From positions 39,460-103,459 of the forward strand of contig CAZJIU010000001.1 in the NCBI GenBank assembly GCA_964546145.1: DNA of 64,000 nt, read 5' to 3'. This document shows, piece by piece, positions 55,804-63,804 of this stretch (position 1 is the first letter of the stretch; every line of letters begins with the position of its first letter). Both the position numbers and the translations under genes were made by a program. The notes beneath the pieces were generated by a model. The model had not been told where the DNA came from, did not search any database, and saw nothing but the letters and a program-made list of their open reading frames with translations. The stretch is from CAZAKO01 sp964546145 (GTDB lineage Bacteria > Fidelibacterota > UBA2242).

Positions 55804-55939
55804 TAACTGCATTGCCATAATTTTTTTCTGGTATATAAAACATTTTTTTCATTAATTAGCGGCAGAACATAATAATTGGAAACCGTTAGTGGTTTGTTAT
55901 TGTGGTTACGGCTAAATAGCACAAAGGGATTTGAATGAT

Positions 55940-56761
55940 ATGAGGCTTAAAATCAGAGCTGCCGCCGAAAAGCCAATCTTTATTCCGCTTAACTATCAAT
56001 ATCAACTACATAGTATCATTTATAAACTCACCCAGGAATCGTCCCGAAAGTATGCCGAGTTCCTGCATGAGGAAGGATTTCACTGGGACAATAACTCCCC
56101 TAAACGGTTTAAACTCTTCACCTTCTCCCGGTTGAAGCTAATGCCATATTGCTTCACGGGCGAAGGTTTTGACAGGATCAGGACAATCGAATTCGTTTAT
56201 TCCACGGCTGCCGAAAAGAATTTCGAGCATCTGGTATATGGTCTATTTGCCAAGCAGGAATTCTGTTTTCGGTTCGGAAAAAGCATCTCCCGATTCCTGG
56301 TTCAGCAGGTCGAAAGTTTACCGGAACCGCAATTCACCGATTCGATGAAGTTTATTTGTCTCTCACCTATTACGGTTTCAACTAAACGGGAAAAGATAGA
56401 TGGAACTGGCCTCGAAGTCCATTTTTTGGATTACCTCAATCCGGCCGAGAAATCCCATTTCTGCGAGAATTTATTTTTGAATCTTACCCGTAAATACCAG
56501 ACGCTGTTTAAGATGCCTTATAATGGGGATGATACATTTGAGTTTCAGTTCGATCCGGAGTACCTGATCAAACGCCAGGGCAAGATCAGCAAGCTGATCC
56601 GGTTCAAAAATGGGATCAATATTAAAGCATTCGAGGCACCCTTTACGGTCAGTGCCGAACCGGAATTGATCAAGATCGGCTACCAGTGCGGCTTCGGCGA
56701 GAAAAATTCTGACGGCTTCGGTTGCGTGGAGCTGGTTAAGATAGACGCTGAAAGACACTGA
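55940..56761 (+). CDS. cas6: CRISPR-associated endoribonuclease Cas6
   Basis: Cas6 cuts pre-crRNA inside repeats. The 273-residue protein has two ferredoxin-like halves. It starts MRLKIRAAAEKPIFIPLNYQ with the pattern expected of the first RRM-like strand. The C-terminal glycine-rich loop GYQCGFGEKNSDGFG is the Cas6 signature. I chose the ATG at 55940, which has AAAGGGA about 10 bases upstream; a TTG at 55931 would add 3 residues. The last codons and the stop codon lie inside the first copy of a 50-bp repeat that continues downstream. The gene composition is GC-rich (34 of 60 bases in 56641-56700), unlike the interference genes further along. It is first in the cas operon and follows rho by 136 bases. 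Confidence 0.92.
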   Translation: MRLKIRAAAEKPIFIPLNYQYQLHSIIYKLTQESSRKYAEFLHEEGFHWDNNSPKRFKLFTFSRLKLMPYCFTGEGFDRIRTIEFVYSTAAEKNFEHLVYGLFAKQEFCFRFGKSISRFLVQQVESLPEPQFTDSMKFICLSPITVSTKREKIDGTGLEVHFLDYLNPAEKSHFCENLFLNLTRKYQTLFKMPYNGDDTFEFQFDPEYLIKRQGKISKLIRFKNGINIKAFEAPFTVSAEPELIKIGYQCGFGEKNSDGFGCVELVKIDAERH

Positions 56762-57199
56762 TTCATTGTGAGAAAGAAAATTATAAATATCCAGACGCAG
56801 AGGGACGCTGATTCATTATGAGAAAGAAAATTATAAATATCCAGACACTGAAAGACGCTGATTAATTATGAAAAGAAAAATAAGAAATATTATCATAAAG
56901 AATCATAAAAAATCAGTGTCTGAAAACCAGACGCAGAGGGACGCTGATTCATTATGAGAAAGAAAATTATAAATATCCAGACACTGAAAGACGCTGATTA
57001 ATTATGAAAAGAAAAATAAGAAATATTATCATAAAGAATCATAAAAAATCAGTGTCTGAAAACCAGACGCAGAGGGACGCTGATTCATTATGAGAAAGAA
57101 AATTATAAATATTCGGACGCTGAGGAACGCTGATTGGTTATGAAAAAAGAAAAAGTAATTATCATAAAGCATAATAAAAACTCAGTGTCTAATAATCCC
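56743..57199. repeat. Tandem repeat array of alternating 50- and 86-bp units between cas6 and the next gene
   Basis: Units begin at 56743 (50 bp), 56793 (50), 56843 (86), 56929 (50), 56979 (86), 57065 (50) and 57115 (about 85, diverged). The 136-bp pair 56793-56928 is repeated without visible change at 56929-57064. Each unit opens with a form of AGACGCAGAGGGACGCTGAT. The 86-bp units begin with CAGACACTGA and end near TCAGTGTCTG, a 10-bp inverted repeat, so each could fold into a long hairpin. The first unit overlaps the last 19 bases of cas6. It is not a CRISPR: units follow each other without unique spacers. It may be a dispersed genomic or MITE-like element. Confidence 0.85.
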
Positions 57200-57209
57200 G
57201 GAGTTATAC
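56762..57209. other. 448-base gap between cas6 and the 200-residue gene
   Basis: This gap is filled almost entirely by the tandem repeat array described separately. Only about 10 bases, with the GGAG ribosome site of the next gene, are outside it. Minus-strand frames across the repeat are chance frames. Confidence 0.8.
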
Positions 57210-57812
57210 ATGGTCGAACATAAAGACATTCAAAATCCCGCAGATTTCTCCGCAAAGGATTACCAGAAATTCCGCTATCTGCTCTTCTCGGATGACACTT
57301 CCAAAGAGGAGCTGGAGGAAATCTGCATGACCCTGGCACATCTGCCAACTAAAGAAGCCAAAGACTTGCTGGAGAAATTCAAAACCAGCGAGCGCGCCGG
57401 GGAAGTCGAATGGCTGGAGTGCGCCATTGACGAAAATGAGTTCTATTATCTTTCTCCTGAAAACGAGCAGGAGGAACGCGATTTCCTCGCCGTCAAGCTC
57501 ATTGGTGAAAAAGATGATCGGATCGTTGATCTCATGACTGAATGCGATGAACACGAACTGGCTATCCGCAAATTCGAAATTGAACTCGCCGCGCTCCGGG
57601 AACTCCTGCCCGATAATCCCGAACTCGAACATAATATTTCCGCTATCCATGATGCTGTACTGATCGAGCAAAGCCGCTTAGAAGAAGACCGTCAGCAGAT
57701 CGAACTCGAAGAGAGAATCCAGCGGAAAATCCGCACCTCGATTCAAACCGAACGCTACAAAAATCTCGATCCGCTGACGATCAGCGAATTTCATCTTAAT
57801 GGGGAGAAATAG
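57210..57812 (+). CDS. Unrecognised acidic helical protein in the cas operon
   Basis: I do not recognise this 200-residue protein. It is highly charged (many E, D, K and R) and has no signal peptide, membrane helix or cysteine cluster. The N-terminal third has amphipathic helices (LEEICMTLAHLPTKEAKDLL). The C-terminal half, from about residue 120, is a long helical or coiled-coil stretch ending in EERIQRKIRTSIQ. It has its own GGAG ribosome site 7 bases before the ATG, so it is expressed. It sits between cas6 and cas8b1, a slot that is normally empty in type I-B operons. Its codons end mostly in C or G (32 of 60 bases GC in 57541-57600), like cas6 and cas4 but unlike cas8 and cas3. A role in crRNA handling or complex assembly is only a guess. 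Confidence 0.7.
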   Translation: MVEHKDIQNPADFSAKDYQKFRYLLFSDDTSKEELEEICMTLAHLPTKEAKDLLEKFKTSERAGEVEWLECAIDENEFYYLSPENEQEERDFLAVKLIGEKDDRIVDLMTECDEHELAIRKFEIELAALRELLPDNPELEHNISAIHDAVLIEQSRLEEDRQQIELEERIQRKIRTSIQTERYKNLDPLTISEFHLNGEK

Positions 57813-57836
57813 GAAGGAAATGAAAAGGGAGAAAGT

Positions 57837-59252
57837 ATGGAGATAACTGACAAAAAAATTTATTTTAAACCTACCGGCGATCCTTTCGTAGATGCTGGAG
57901 GCGAAGCTCTCATATATCTAATGAATGTAGAGCAAGAAAAAAATATTTGGGACTTAATTTGCGAGACAGCAAAAATTTTCGTTTATAAATGGGATAACAA
58001 AATTGATTCCATCCAATTGAATGGATTAATTACTCATAATTCACGTCGAGGCACACCTGAAAAAAGAAAAAAAGCAATTAAGGCCGTTGAGGACTTTTTT
58101 AAGAATCCAGAATTTATCAATGACAAAGGTGCCTGCAGAATATGTGGCAACCAAGATAATCTAATAACGATTGGAAGAGAACAATTATGCCTGACCGGCG
58201 GGGCGCCATTTGTTAATTTTCATCACGCTCATGATGAAGGCCTACTGATCTGTTATGAATGTTCAGTAAAACTGTTCTTTCTACCTTTAATTGTAATTCA
58301 GTTAGGGGATATGTTAGCATTACTTCGAACCGAGCATCCTAAGTCAAAAAAATACTGGATAGAGCAGACGGTTAAGGAAAATCTTGATAAAATTGGGAAA
58401 ACAATCTCCGTCGGTATTTTAAAATCAGAATATGGAAATCCCCAAAATGCCCTTTTTAAAATTGCATCAGGCATTATCACTGAAGTTAATGATGACACAC
58501 TCAGTGATTACTTGCAACTTTATCATTTTACAAATTTCGGCGCTTCTCCCAATTGTGAGATTTACAGATTGCCAAATCCAGTTTTTTCATTTCTCAATAA
58601 AGTAATTCATTATTGTCATTCGGATTGGTCAATTTTTATCCAAAGGCATTATCACATAAAAAAATCCTCATGGGATTACACAGGTGATCAATGGATTTCT
58701 GGAAAAGATAATCAACCGATGTCAGAAGGAGATTATCTAAATAATCCGAACGACGTATTTGAGAGACTACTAAATGACGATTCAATTTTAGGTTTATTGA
58801 GGAAATTTTATAGAGACGTATACATTCATAATAAAAAACATTCTCAGATTACTATGGCAATATATTACATAAAGGAGGTTTTAGGTATGAGACAGGAGCA
58901 AATTGACCTGATTAAAAAGGTCGCAAACGTTGTTTTCGATCTAGCACAGAAAGAGCACACCTATAAGAAGTATCTGGTCATGCTCGAAGGAGCCGGGAAA
59001 GCTTATCAGCTACGGTCGGTACTACTGAGAATAATTAAGGAGAATTACAAGAGCGGTGCAGCTGAGCCAGTCATCAGATTGCAAGATTATGTCGATTATC
59101 TTTTTCCGGACGGACAGTTCTGGGGAGAAGTCCGGGATTTGATGTTGATTTATCTTTATGAACGTCTGCATGATGAAAACATTAATCGGCAGGAAGTGAT
59201 TGCCGATTCGGATATTGTTGAAACAACAGAAGAAACAAACGAGGGAGCTTAG
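57837..59252 (+). CDS. cas8b1: Type I-B Cascade large subunit Cas8b1 (Cst1)
   Basis: This 471-residue Cst1-family protein has two CxxC pairs (CRIC at residues 100-103 and CYEC at 139-142) that form the zinc finger of CXXC-CXXC Cas8 proteins. It opens with DPFVDAGGEALIYLM, a typical Cst1 start. Cas8 recognises the PAM and recruits Cas3. The last 121 residues (from Met351) are helical, where the small-subunit-like domain lies. An AAAGGAGG site and ATG there suggest a second product, listed separately. The base composition falls to 16 of 60 GC (58801-58860) before this point and rises to 29 of 60 after it (58981-59040). Confidence 0.88.
   Translation: MEITDKKIYFKPTGDPFVDAGGEALIYLMNVEQEKNIWDLICETAKIFVYKWDNKIDSIQLNGLITHNSRRGTPEKRKKAIKAVEDFFKNPEFINDKGACRICGNQDNLITIGREQLCLTGGAPFVNFHHAHDEGLLICYECSVKLFFLPLIVIQLGDMLALLRTEHPKSKKYWIEQTVKENLDKIGKTISVGILKSEYGNPQNALFKIASGIITEVNDDTLSDYLQLYHFTNFGASPNCEIYRLPNPVFSFLNKVIHYCHSDWSIFIQRHYHIKKSSWDYTGDQWISGKDNQPMSEGDYLNNPNDVFERLLNDDSILGLLRKFYRDVYIHNKKHSQITMAIYYIKEVLGMRQEQIDLIKKVANVVFDLAQKEHTYKKYLVMLEGAGKAYQLRSVLLRIIKENYKSGAAEPVIRLQDYVDYLFPDGQFWGEVRDLMLIYLYERLHDENINRQEVIADSDIVETTEETNEGA
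58887..59252 (+). CDS. Putative internal Cas11 small subunit made from within cas8b1
   Basis: Inside cas8b1 there is a perfect AAAGGAGG (58871-58878), 8 bases before an ATG at 58887. It is in frame with cas8b1 and is its codon 351. Translation from here would give a 121-residue, largely helical protein. Internal start sites in cas8 or cas10d that make Cas11 have been shown experimentally for some type I-B, I-C and I-D systems. The size, helical content and strong ribosome site match this pattern, and no separate cas11 gene is seen in the operon. That the site is used here is inferred, not shown. Confidence 0.7.
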   Translation: MRQEQIDLIKKVANVVFDLAQKEHTYKKYLVMLEGAGKAYQLRSVLLRIIKENYKSGAAEPVIRLQDYVDYLFPDGQFWGEVRDLMLIYLYERLHDENINRQEVIADSDIVETTEETNEGA

Positions 59253-59261
59253 GAGGAATTT

Positions 59262-60332
59262 ATGAAAACGATTCAAGGGTATGTCTTAATTGATGTTGAT
59301 GTCGTGGCATTGAACAATGCCGGTGGCGATAAATCTACAAATTTGGAAAATGCTGTGATGACCAAAAAGATACGGAAAGAGGGACATGAATATCCTTATG
59401 TCTCTGGTCAAGCCTGGCGGTATTGGTGGCGTAATGAATTAGCGAGGTCGTACAAGTGGGGGATGTCTCCTGTTGAACGCGAAAAGAAAATCGCCTTCAC
59501 AAAAGCAAATCCTGCGGTATATCCTGACGATGATATTTTTGGATATATGCGCGCCGCAAAGGCAGAAAAGAAAGACGAAAAGGGTGAAGTCGTCTTAGAC
59601 AAGAAGGGAAATCCTATTAAGGAGGATGTAACTTTAACCCGCGTTTCTCCACTGAAGAATTCAGCGCTTATTGCCGTTGCCTACAATCCTATTATTCAAA
59701 ACTGGGCGTCTATGACACGTCAGGATGGCGATGCGGTTCCTTATGGTATTGACGAATACTGTGCGGTCATGAAAGGAATGTTTTCCATTGATCTGGGAAG
59801 CGTCGGAACTTTCTCGATGATCAATCGAAGCGGATTCATGAATATCAATGATTCCCTGAAGAAGGAAGCAAAGGAAAAAGGCGCAGTTGAAATTGAAGAC
59901 CCTATCGCAAAAGACAAAACCGGAAACCCGATGAAATTAATCCGTCTGCCAAAAGATGTTCGGGAAAAAAGGATTAAGGATACGATCCTTGCATTAAAAA
60001 CACTGTCAGGTGGAGCCAAACAGACGACGAATATGGCAGACGTTACACCTAAATTAATCGTTTTAACTCAATATGGGAGTGGTAACCATCCTTTTTCACA
60101 TCTTGCGAAAGAAGATCACGGCAAAGCCGTTTTTTCTGTTGAAGCGTTGAAGGAAGTCCTTCAAGATTACCAAAACCAATTCTGTGGGAAAGTATTCATT
60201 GGCAAACGCGCCGGTTTTATGGATGAACTGGACGAAAAATTTAAATCCCTTGTTGCAGAAAATCCTCTGGTTGAGTATGGTCCGATTAATGAAGTAATCG
60301 ACAAATTTGTCAGTACAATTACATTGGAATGA
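59262..60332 (+). CDS. cas7: Cascade backbone subunit Cas7 (Cst2/DevR family)
   Basis: This 356-residue protein forms the crRNA-binding filament of the complex. It starts GYVLIDVDVVALNNAGGD, then HEYPYVSGQAWRYWWRNEL, a clear DevR/Cst2 block. The C-terminal GGAKQTTNMADVTPKLIV also belongs to the family. A KKDEKGEVVLDKKGNPI segment (near residue 105) and a similar one near residue 215 look like flexible thumb-type loops. A GGAGG ribosome site lies 5 bases upstream and 9 bases separate it from cas8b1. Confidence 0.92.
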   Translation: MKTIQGYVLIDVDVVALNNAGGDKSTNLENAVMTKKIRKEGHEYPYVSGQAWRYWWRNELARSYKWGMSPVEREKKIAFTKANPAVYPDDDIFGYMRAAKAEKKDEKGEVVLDKKGNPIKEDVTLTRVSPLKNSALIAVAYNPIIQNWASMTRQDGDAVPYGIDEYCAVMKGMFSIDLGSVGTFSMINRSGFMNINDSLKKEAKEKGAVEIEDPIAKDKTGNPMKLIRLPKDVREKRIKDTILALKTLSGGAKQTTNMADVTPKLIVLTQYGSGNHPFSHLAKEDHGKAVFSVEALKEVLQDYQNQFCGKVFIGKRAGFMDELDEKFKSLVAENPLVEYGPINEVIDKFVSTITLE

Positions 60333-60336
60333 TGCT

Positions 60337-60978
60337 ATGAAAGTTTTCCGAATTCATATTTCGAGTTGGACGGCTTCTTTTCGCTATCCCAATATGATCA
60401 GCGGTTTTCAACCGACGCTACCGGTTCCGCCTGTTTCCACTGTCATTGGAATAATATCTTCCGCTATGGGGAAACCATTTATACCGTCATCGGAAAAAAT
60501 CGGATTTGTCTTTCAGGCAAAAAGTAAGACAGTCGATCTGGAAACTATTTATCAAATGGGTCGGTCCCTTACGCAAATCAAATCTAACGTCATCAAACGT
60601 GAATTTCTATCTGATACAAATCTGTTTCTTTATACAGATCGCGAGGAAATTAATTCAGCGTTTGAAAAACCGTACTTTCCATTGCTGTTGGGGCGTTCGG
60701 GAGACCTGGCAACGGTTGAAAGCAGAGACGAATTGGAAATCCAGGAAAAGGAATTGCTTGCCAACCTGAAAGGTACAATAATTCCATTTGATAAATATCA
60801 GATACCGGCTATGATTCAGGCATTGCCCGTATATTTTACGGATACAATTCCGAGGCGAAATGTCGGTACTCAGCCGTATTATCTGCTGGAACCTAATTAT
60901 CGTCAAACCAGCCCAATCACTGCATCAGGTTTTGAAGATAAAACTAAGAAATGGGATGTTTATTGGCAGGAGTATTAA
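60337..60978 (+). CDS. cas5: Cas5 (type I-B, Cas5t-like)
   Basis: This 213-residue RRM-fold protein caps the 5' handle of the crRNA. It starts MKVFRIHISSWTASFRYPN, then FQPTLPVPPVSTVIGII, a standard Cas5 opening. The ATG at 60337 is 4 bases after the cas7 stop; an upstream in-frame GTG at 60307 lies inside cas7 and is rejected. It is followed by 58 bases before the HNH gene, the largest gap among the interference genes. Confidence 0.9.
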   Translation: MKVFRIHISSWTASFRYPNMISGFQPTLPVPPVSTVIGIISSAMGKPFIPSSEKIGFVFQAKSKTVDLETIYQMGRSLTQIKSNVIKREFLSDTNLFLYTDREEINSAFEKPYFPLLLGRSGDLATVESRDELEIQEKELLANLKGTIIPFDKYQIPAMIQALPVYFTDTIPRRNVGTQPYYLLEPNYRQTSPITASGFEDKTKKWDVYWQEY

Positions 60979-61036
60979 GTGGTAAAGTCTTAATCAATAG
61001 TTTTTCATTTGGTCATATTTGATACTGGATAATTCT

Positions 61037-61411
61037 ATGGATCTAATCAGTAATATCAATTATCGCAAGATTGCTTTTAAAACGTATGAGCCGATCTGCG
61101 CCCACTGTGGTTTTGGAATACCTTCCGTTTTAGAAGTTGCCCATATTGACGGAGATAGACTGAACAACGACATTAATAACCTAGTTATTCTATGTCCAAA
61201 TTGTCACAAAATGTTTGATCTCGATTTGATATCAGTTGATACACTTATGATAATGCGAGACAGGCCGAAAATAGTAAGGTGGTCAAAAAGAATGAAGGAC
61301 GCCGGTAAAAAAGCTGCACTTAAAAGGAAAAGAAAAACCGCCGCGAGAAAAGCAGTTGCGACCAAGCGGAAGAACATCACTTCTGTATCGATTAATAAGG
61401 ATGATAATTGA
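61037..61411 (+). CDS. HNH endonuclease located between cas5 and cas3
   Basis: This 124-residue protein has a classic zinc-ribbon HNH nuclease. CAHC (Cys21, Cys24) and CPNCH (Cys53, Cys56, His57) bind the structural zinc. EVAHIDGDRLNNDINNL supplies the catalytic histidine (His36) and the conserved asparagine. The last 45 residues form a lysine- and arginine-rich tail that probably binds DNA or RNA. I use the ATG at 61037 (a TTG at 61019 is possible). Its stop overlaps the cas3 start by 11 bases, so the two are co-translated. HNH domains fused to Cas5 or Cas8 are known in some type I systems that lack Cas3, but here the HNH is a separate protein and Cas3 is present and looks intact. Confidence 0.88.
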   Translation: MDLISNINYRKIAFKTYEPICAHCGFGIPSVLEVAHIDGDRLNNDINNLVILCPNCHKMFDLDLISVDTLMIMRDRPKIVRWSKRMKDAGKKAALKRKRKTAARKAVATKRKNITSVSINKDDN

Positions 61412-63803
61412 AAATAAAGTAAAGCATAAGAGTTCATATTTGACTGAGTTAGATGGTTACGAGAAAATTTTGGCCAAGTCCGATGGAACGACACTCAATC
61501 AGCATATTGATGATTGTATTATTATTTGGCGCGAATTAAAAGCCTCTTTACCTGCTTTACCGGGAATTACACAATGTCCGGATTTCTGGAAAATCCTTTT
61601 CGTATCTGTTTATTTTCATGATCTTGGTAAAATACACTCCGAATTTCAGAAGGTTTTAAAGTCACAGGAAAATTTATGGGAGAATCAACGTCATGAACTC
61701 TATTCAGTTCCGTATGTTGGAAAAGCGAATTTGTCTCCTGAATGTAGCCTTTTAGTAAAGCGTGCAATTCTCGGCCATCACAAGGATTATAAAACTCTTC
61801 GTGATAAGTATAAATCTCCGGAAACGATTGATTTTGAGTTTCATTATGTCTGGACTGGAAAATTGAAGTATCATCCGGAAGATTTTACTGAAAATTTGAG
61901 ACATTGTATGGCGGCTGATTCCTTAACGCATTTTTTTAATGATTTTCGAAATAAATCCAAGCAGAACGGTTTCTACGATATTGAGTTAACGAACAAAGTC
62001 GTGTACCATGAACTGGCTCATCCATTTTCAGAAATCGCTCGAAATTGCCCGGAGTTTGATAATCAAACCTGGGATTATTGGCAGAATCTATTAGTATGGG
62101 GTGCTTTGAAAATTTGTGATCATTATGCATCTGGTGGAGTCAGGAAAATCAATCAACTAAACAATACTCATTTCCAGTTTTTAGACAATCTTCGTGCGAA
62201 TCTGACACAAAAAGGCTCAGACTTATTTTTACATCAAAAGACCTGTTTTAATTCTGAAGGGAATTGCATTCTGATTGCCCCGACCGGAACCGGAAAGACA
62301 GAATCAGCCATCGGTTGGCTTAGAAAACAAATAAAAACCTTAAACGGACGAGCATTCTATGTGTTGCCTTATACCGCCTCGATCAATGCAATGCATAAAC
62401 GCCTGACAGAGGAAATGGAAAAGAAGGGCGTGGAATATAGAACAGAAATCGTCGGCGTTCAACATGGCAAATTATCCCAATATTTAGCGGCGTTTTTGGA
62501 GGACGGGTCCAATAAATATTCAATAAAACGAAACGATCAGATCAAGGCATTGATTGAACAGTATCGGCGTATAATACAGCCATTGGAGATCATTACTCCA
62601 TTCCAAATCATGAAATATTTCTACGGAGTCAAAGGATTTGAAATAGGCTTAGTCGAATTGTCGGGCGCTAAAATTATCTTCGATGAAATCCATGCTTACG
62701 ATACAGTCACATTCGCACAAATTATTGTCATGTTGAAGGTAATGACGGAATTTCTGAAATGTTCTGTTCTGGTAATGACGGCGACGCTTCCGACTTTTAT
62801 GATACGCGAAATTGCAGAAGTATTGAAAGTGGAGAAAATCGTAAAAGCCGATGCGGGTTTACTAAGTCAGTTGAATCGCCATCGAATAACAATCGTTGAA
62901 GGCTCTATACAGAATCAATTGGGAAATATTAAAAAATATCTAAAGTCAAATCAGAGGATTATTATTGTCTGTAACACAGTTTATCAATCTCAATCGCTAT
63001 ATTCGCTCATCTTAGCAAAAACTAAATTGTCTAAAAATCAGATTACCTTATTGCATGGTAGGTTCAATCGTTCCGATAGAATGAAAAAAGAAGAGGGTGC
63101 GTTTGATTCCAATACAAAAATTCTCATCGGGACTCAGGCAATTGAAGTCAGTCTGGATATTGATTATGATGTCTTATTTACCGAACCGGCTCCATTGGAT
63201 GCCCTGCTTCAACGATTTGGTCGCGTTAATCGGAAAGCCACAAAACCACCATGTCCTGTTTTTATCTGTACCGAAGGCGGTAAGGATGATTTTCGGATAT
63301 ACCTTGTCCCTGTTGTCAAGCGAACTTTAGAAAATTTGAAAGGAATTGATTGTTTAAAGGAAACAGAAATTCAAAACATTTTAGATAAAGTTTATCCATG
63401 CAGAGAACCGGAACAGGAGAATGAATTCCAATTCATCAAAACAGCCTTTGAACAGTCGTTAAAATCCTTGCAACCTTTCTCGTTGAACAAGGAGAGAGAG
63501 GAGGAATTTTATGAGAAATTCGACGGCATCGAAGTTTTACCCGCACAGTTTTTTCCTGAATATAAAAGACTAATTGAAAATTACAATTTTATAAAAGCGG
63601 AAAATTTCTGTGTAACGATTCATAAAGGGATGTATATGAAGTTTAAAAATGAAAATCCATCCCGGATTGTACATATGCGGATTCCCATTCGGAAAAACGA
63701 TGAAGCGTTTGACCATTTTGTTACGATCATACAGAATAGATATAGCAAAGATATTGGTCTGATGGATGAATTTAAGGAGTTGGAGATTGACCAATTTTTC
63801 TAA
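61401..63803 (+). CDS. cas3: CRISPR-associated helicase-nuclease Cas3
   Basis: This 800-residue protein has the N-terminal HD nuclease domain: His35, FHDLGKIH with His73-Asp74, RHELYS with His98, GHHKDY with His126-His127, and a later CDHYAS. The SF2 helicase domain follows: APTGTGKTES near residue 295, the DExH box as DEIHAYD near 428, motif III MTATLP, and the late IEVSLDIDYD with QRFGRVNR. Both activities look intact, so it should unwind and degrade the non-target strand. I chose the ATG at 61401 with AAGG just before it. The longer frame start at 61356 lies deep inside the HNH gene. The gene is AT-rich (17 of 60 GC in 62881-62940). Confidence 0.93.
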   Translation: MIIENKVKHKSSYLTELDGYEKILAKSDGTTLNQHIDDCIIIWRELKASLPALPGITQCPDFWKILFVSVYFHDLGKIHSEFQKVLKSQENLWENQRHELYSVPYVGKANLSPECSLLVKRAILGHHKDYKTLRDKYKSPETIDFEFHYVWTGKLKYHPEDFTENLRHCMAADSLTHFFNDFRNKSKQNGFYDIELTNKVVYHELAHPFSEIARNCPEFDNQTWDYWQNLLVWGALKICDHYASGGVRKINQLNNTHFQFLDNLRANLTQKGSDLFLHQKTCFNSEGNCILIAPTGTGKTESAIGWLRKQIKTLNGRAFYVLPYTASINAMHKRLTEEMEKKGVEYRTEIVGVQHGKLSQYLAAFLEDGSNKYSIKRNDQIKALIEQYRRIIQPLEIITPFQIMKYFYGVKGFEIGLVELSGAKIIFDEIHAYDTVTFAQIIVMLKVMTEFLKCSVLVMTATLPTFMIREIAEVLKVEKIVKADAGLLSQLNRHRITIVEGSIQNQLGNIKKYLKSNQRIIIVCNTVYQSQSLYSLILAKTKLSKNQITLLHGRFNRSDRMKKEEGAFDSNTKILIGTQAIEVSLDIDYDVLFTEPAPLDALLQRFGRVNRKATKPPCPVFICTEGGKDDFRIYLVPVVKRTLENLKGIDCLKETEIQNILDKVYPCREPEQENEFQFIKTAFEQSLKSLQPFSLNKEREEEFYEKFDGIEVLPAQFFPEYKRLIENYNFIKAENFCVTIHKGMYMKFKNENPSRIVHMRIPIRKNDEAFDHFVTIIQNRYSKDIGLMDEFKELEIDQFF

Positions 63804-63804
63804 A

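Noticed and set aside
55804..55939. Terminator after rho
   Set aside because: There are T-runs and a weak AAACC/GGTTT repeat, but no stable hairpin directly before a T-run.
56743..57199. CRISPR array candidate next to cas6
   Set aside because: The units follow each other directly, and the longer units are themselves repeated; there are no unique spacers of even length.
61356..61400. Longer cas3 start
   Set aside because: It would be read out of frame within the HNH gene tail; the ATG at 61401 has a better ribosome site and fits the family start.
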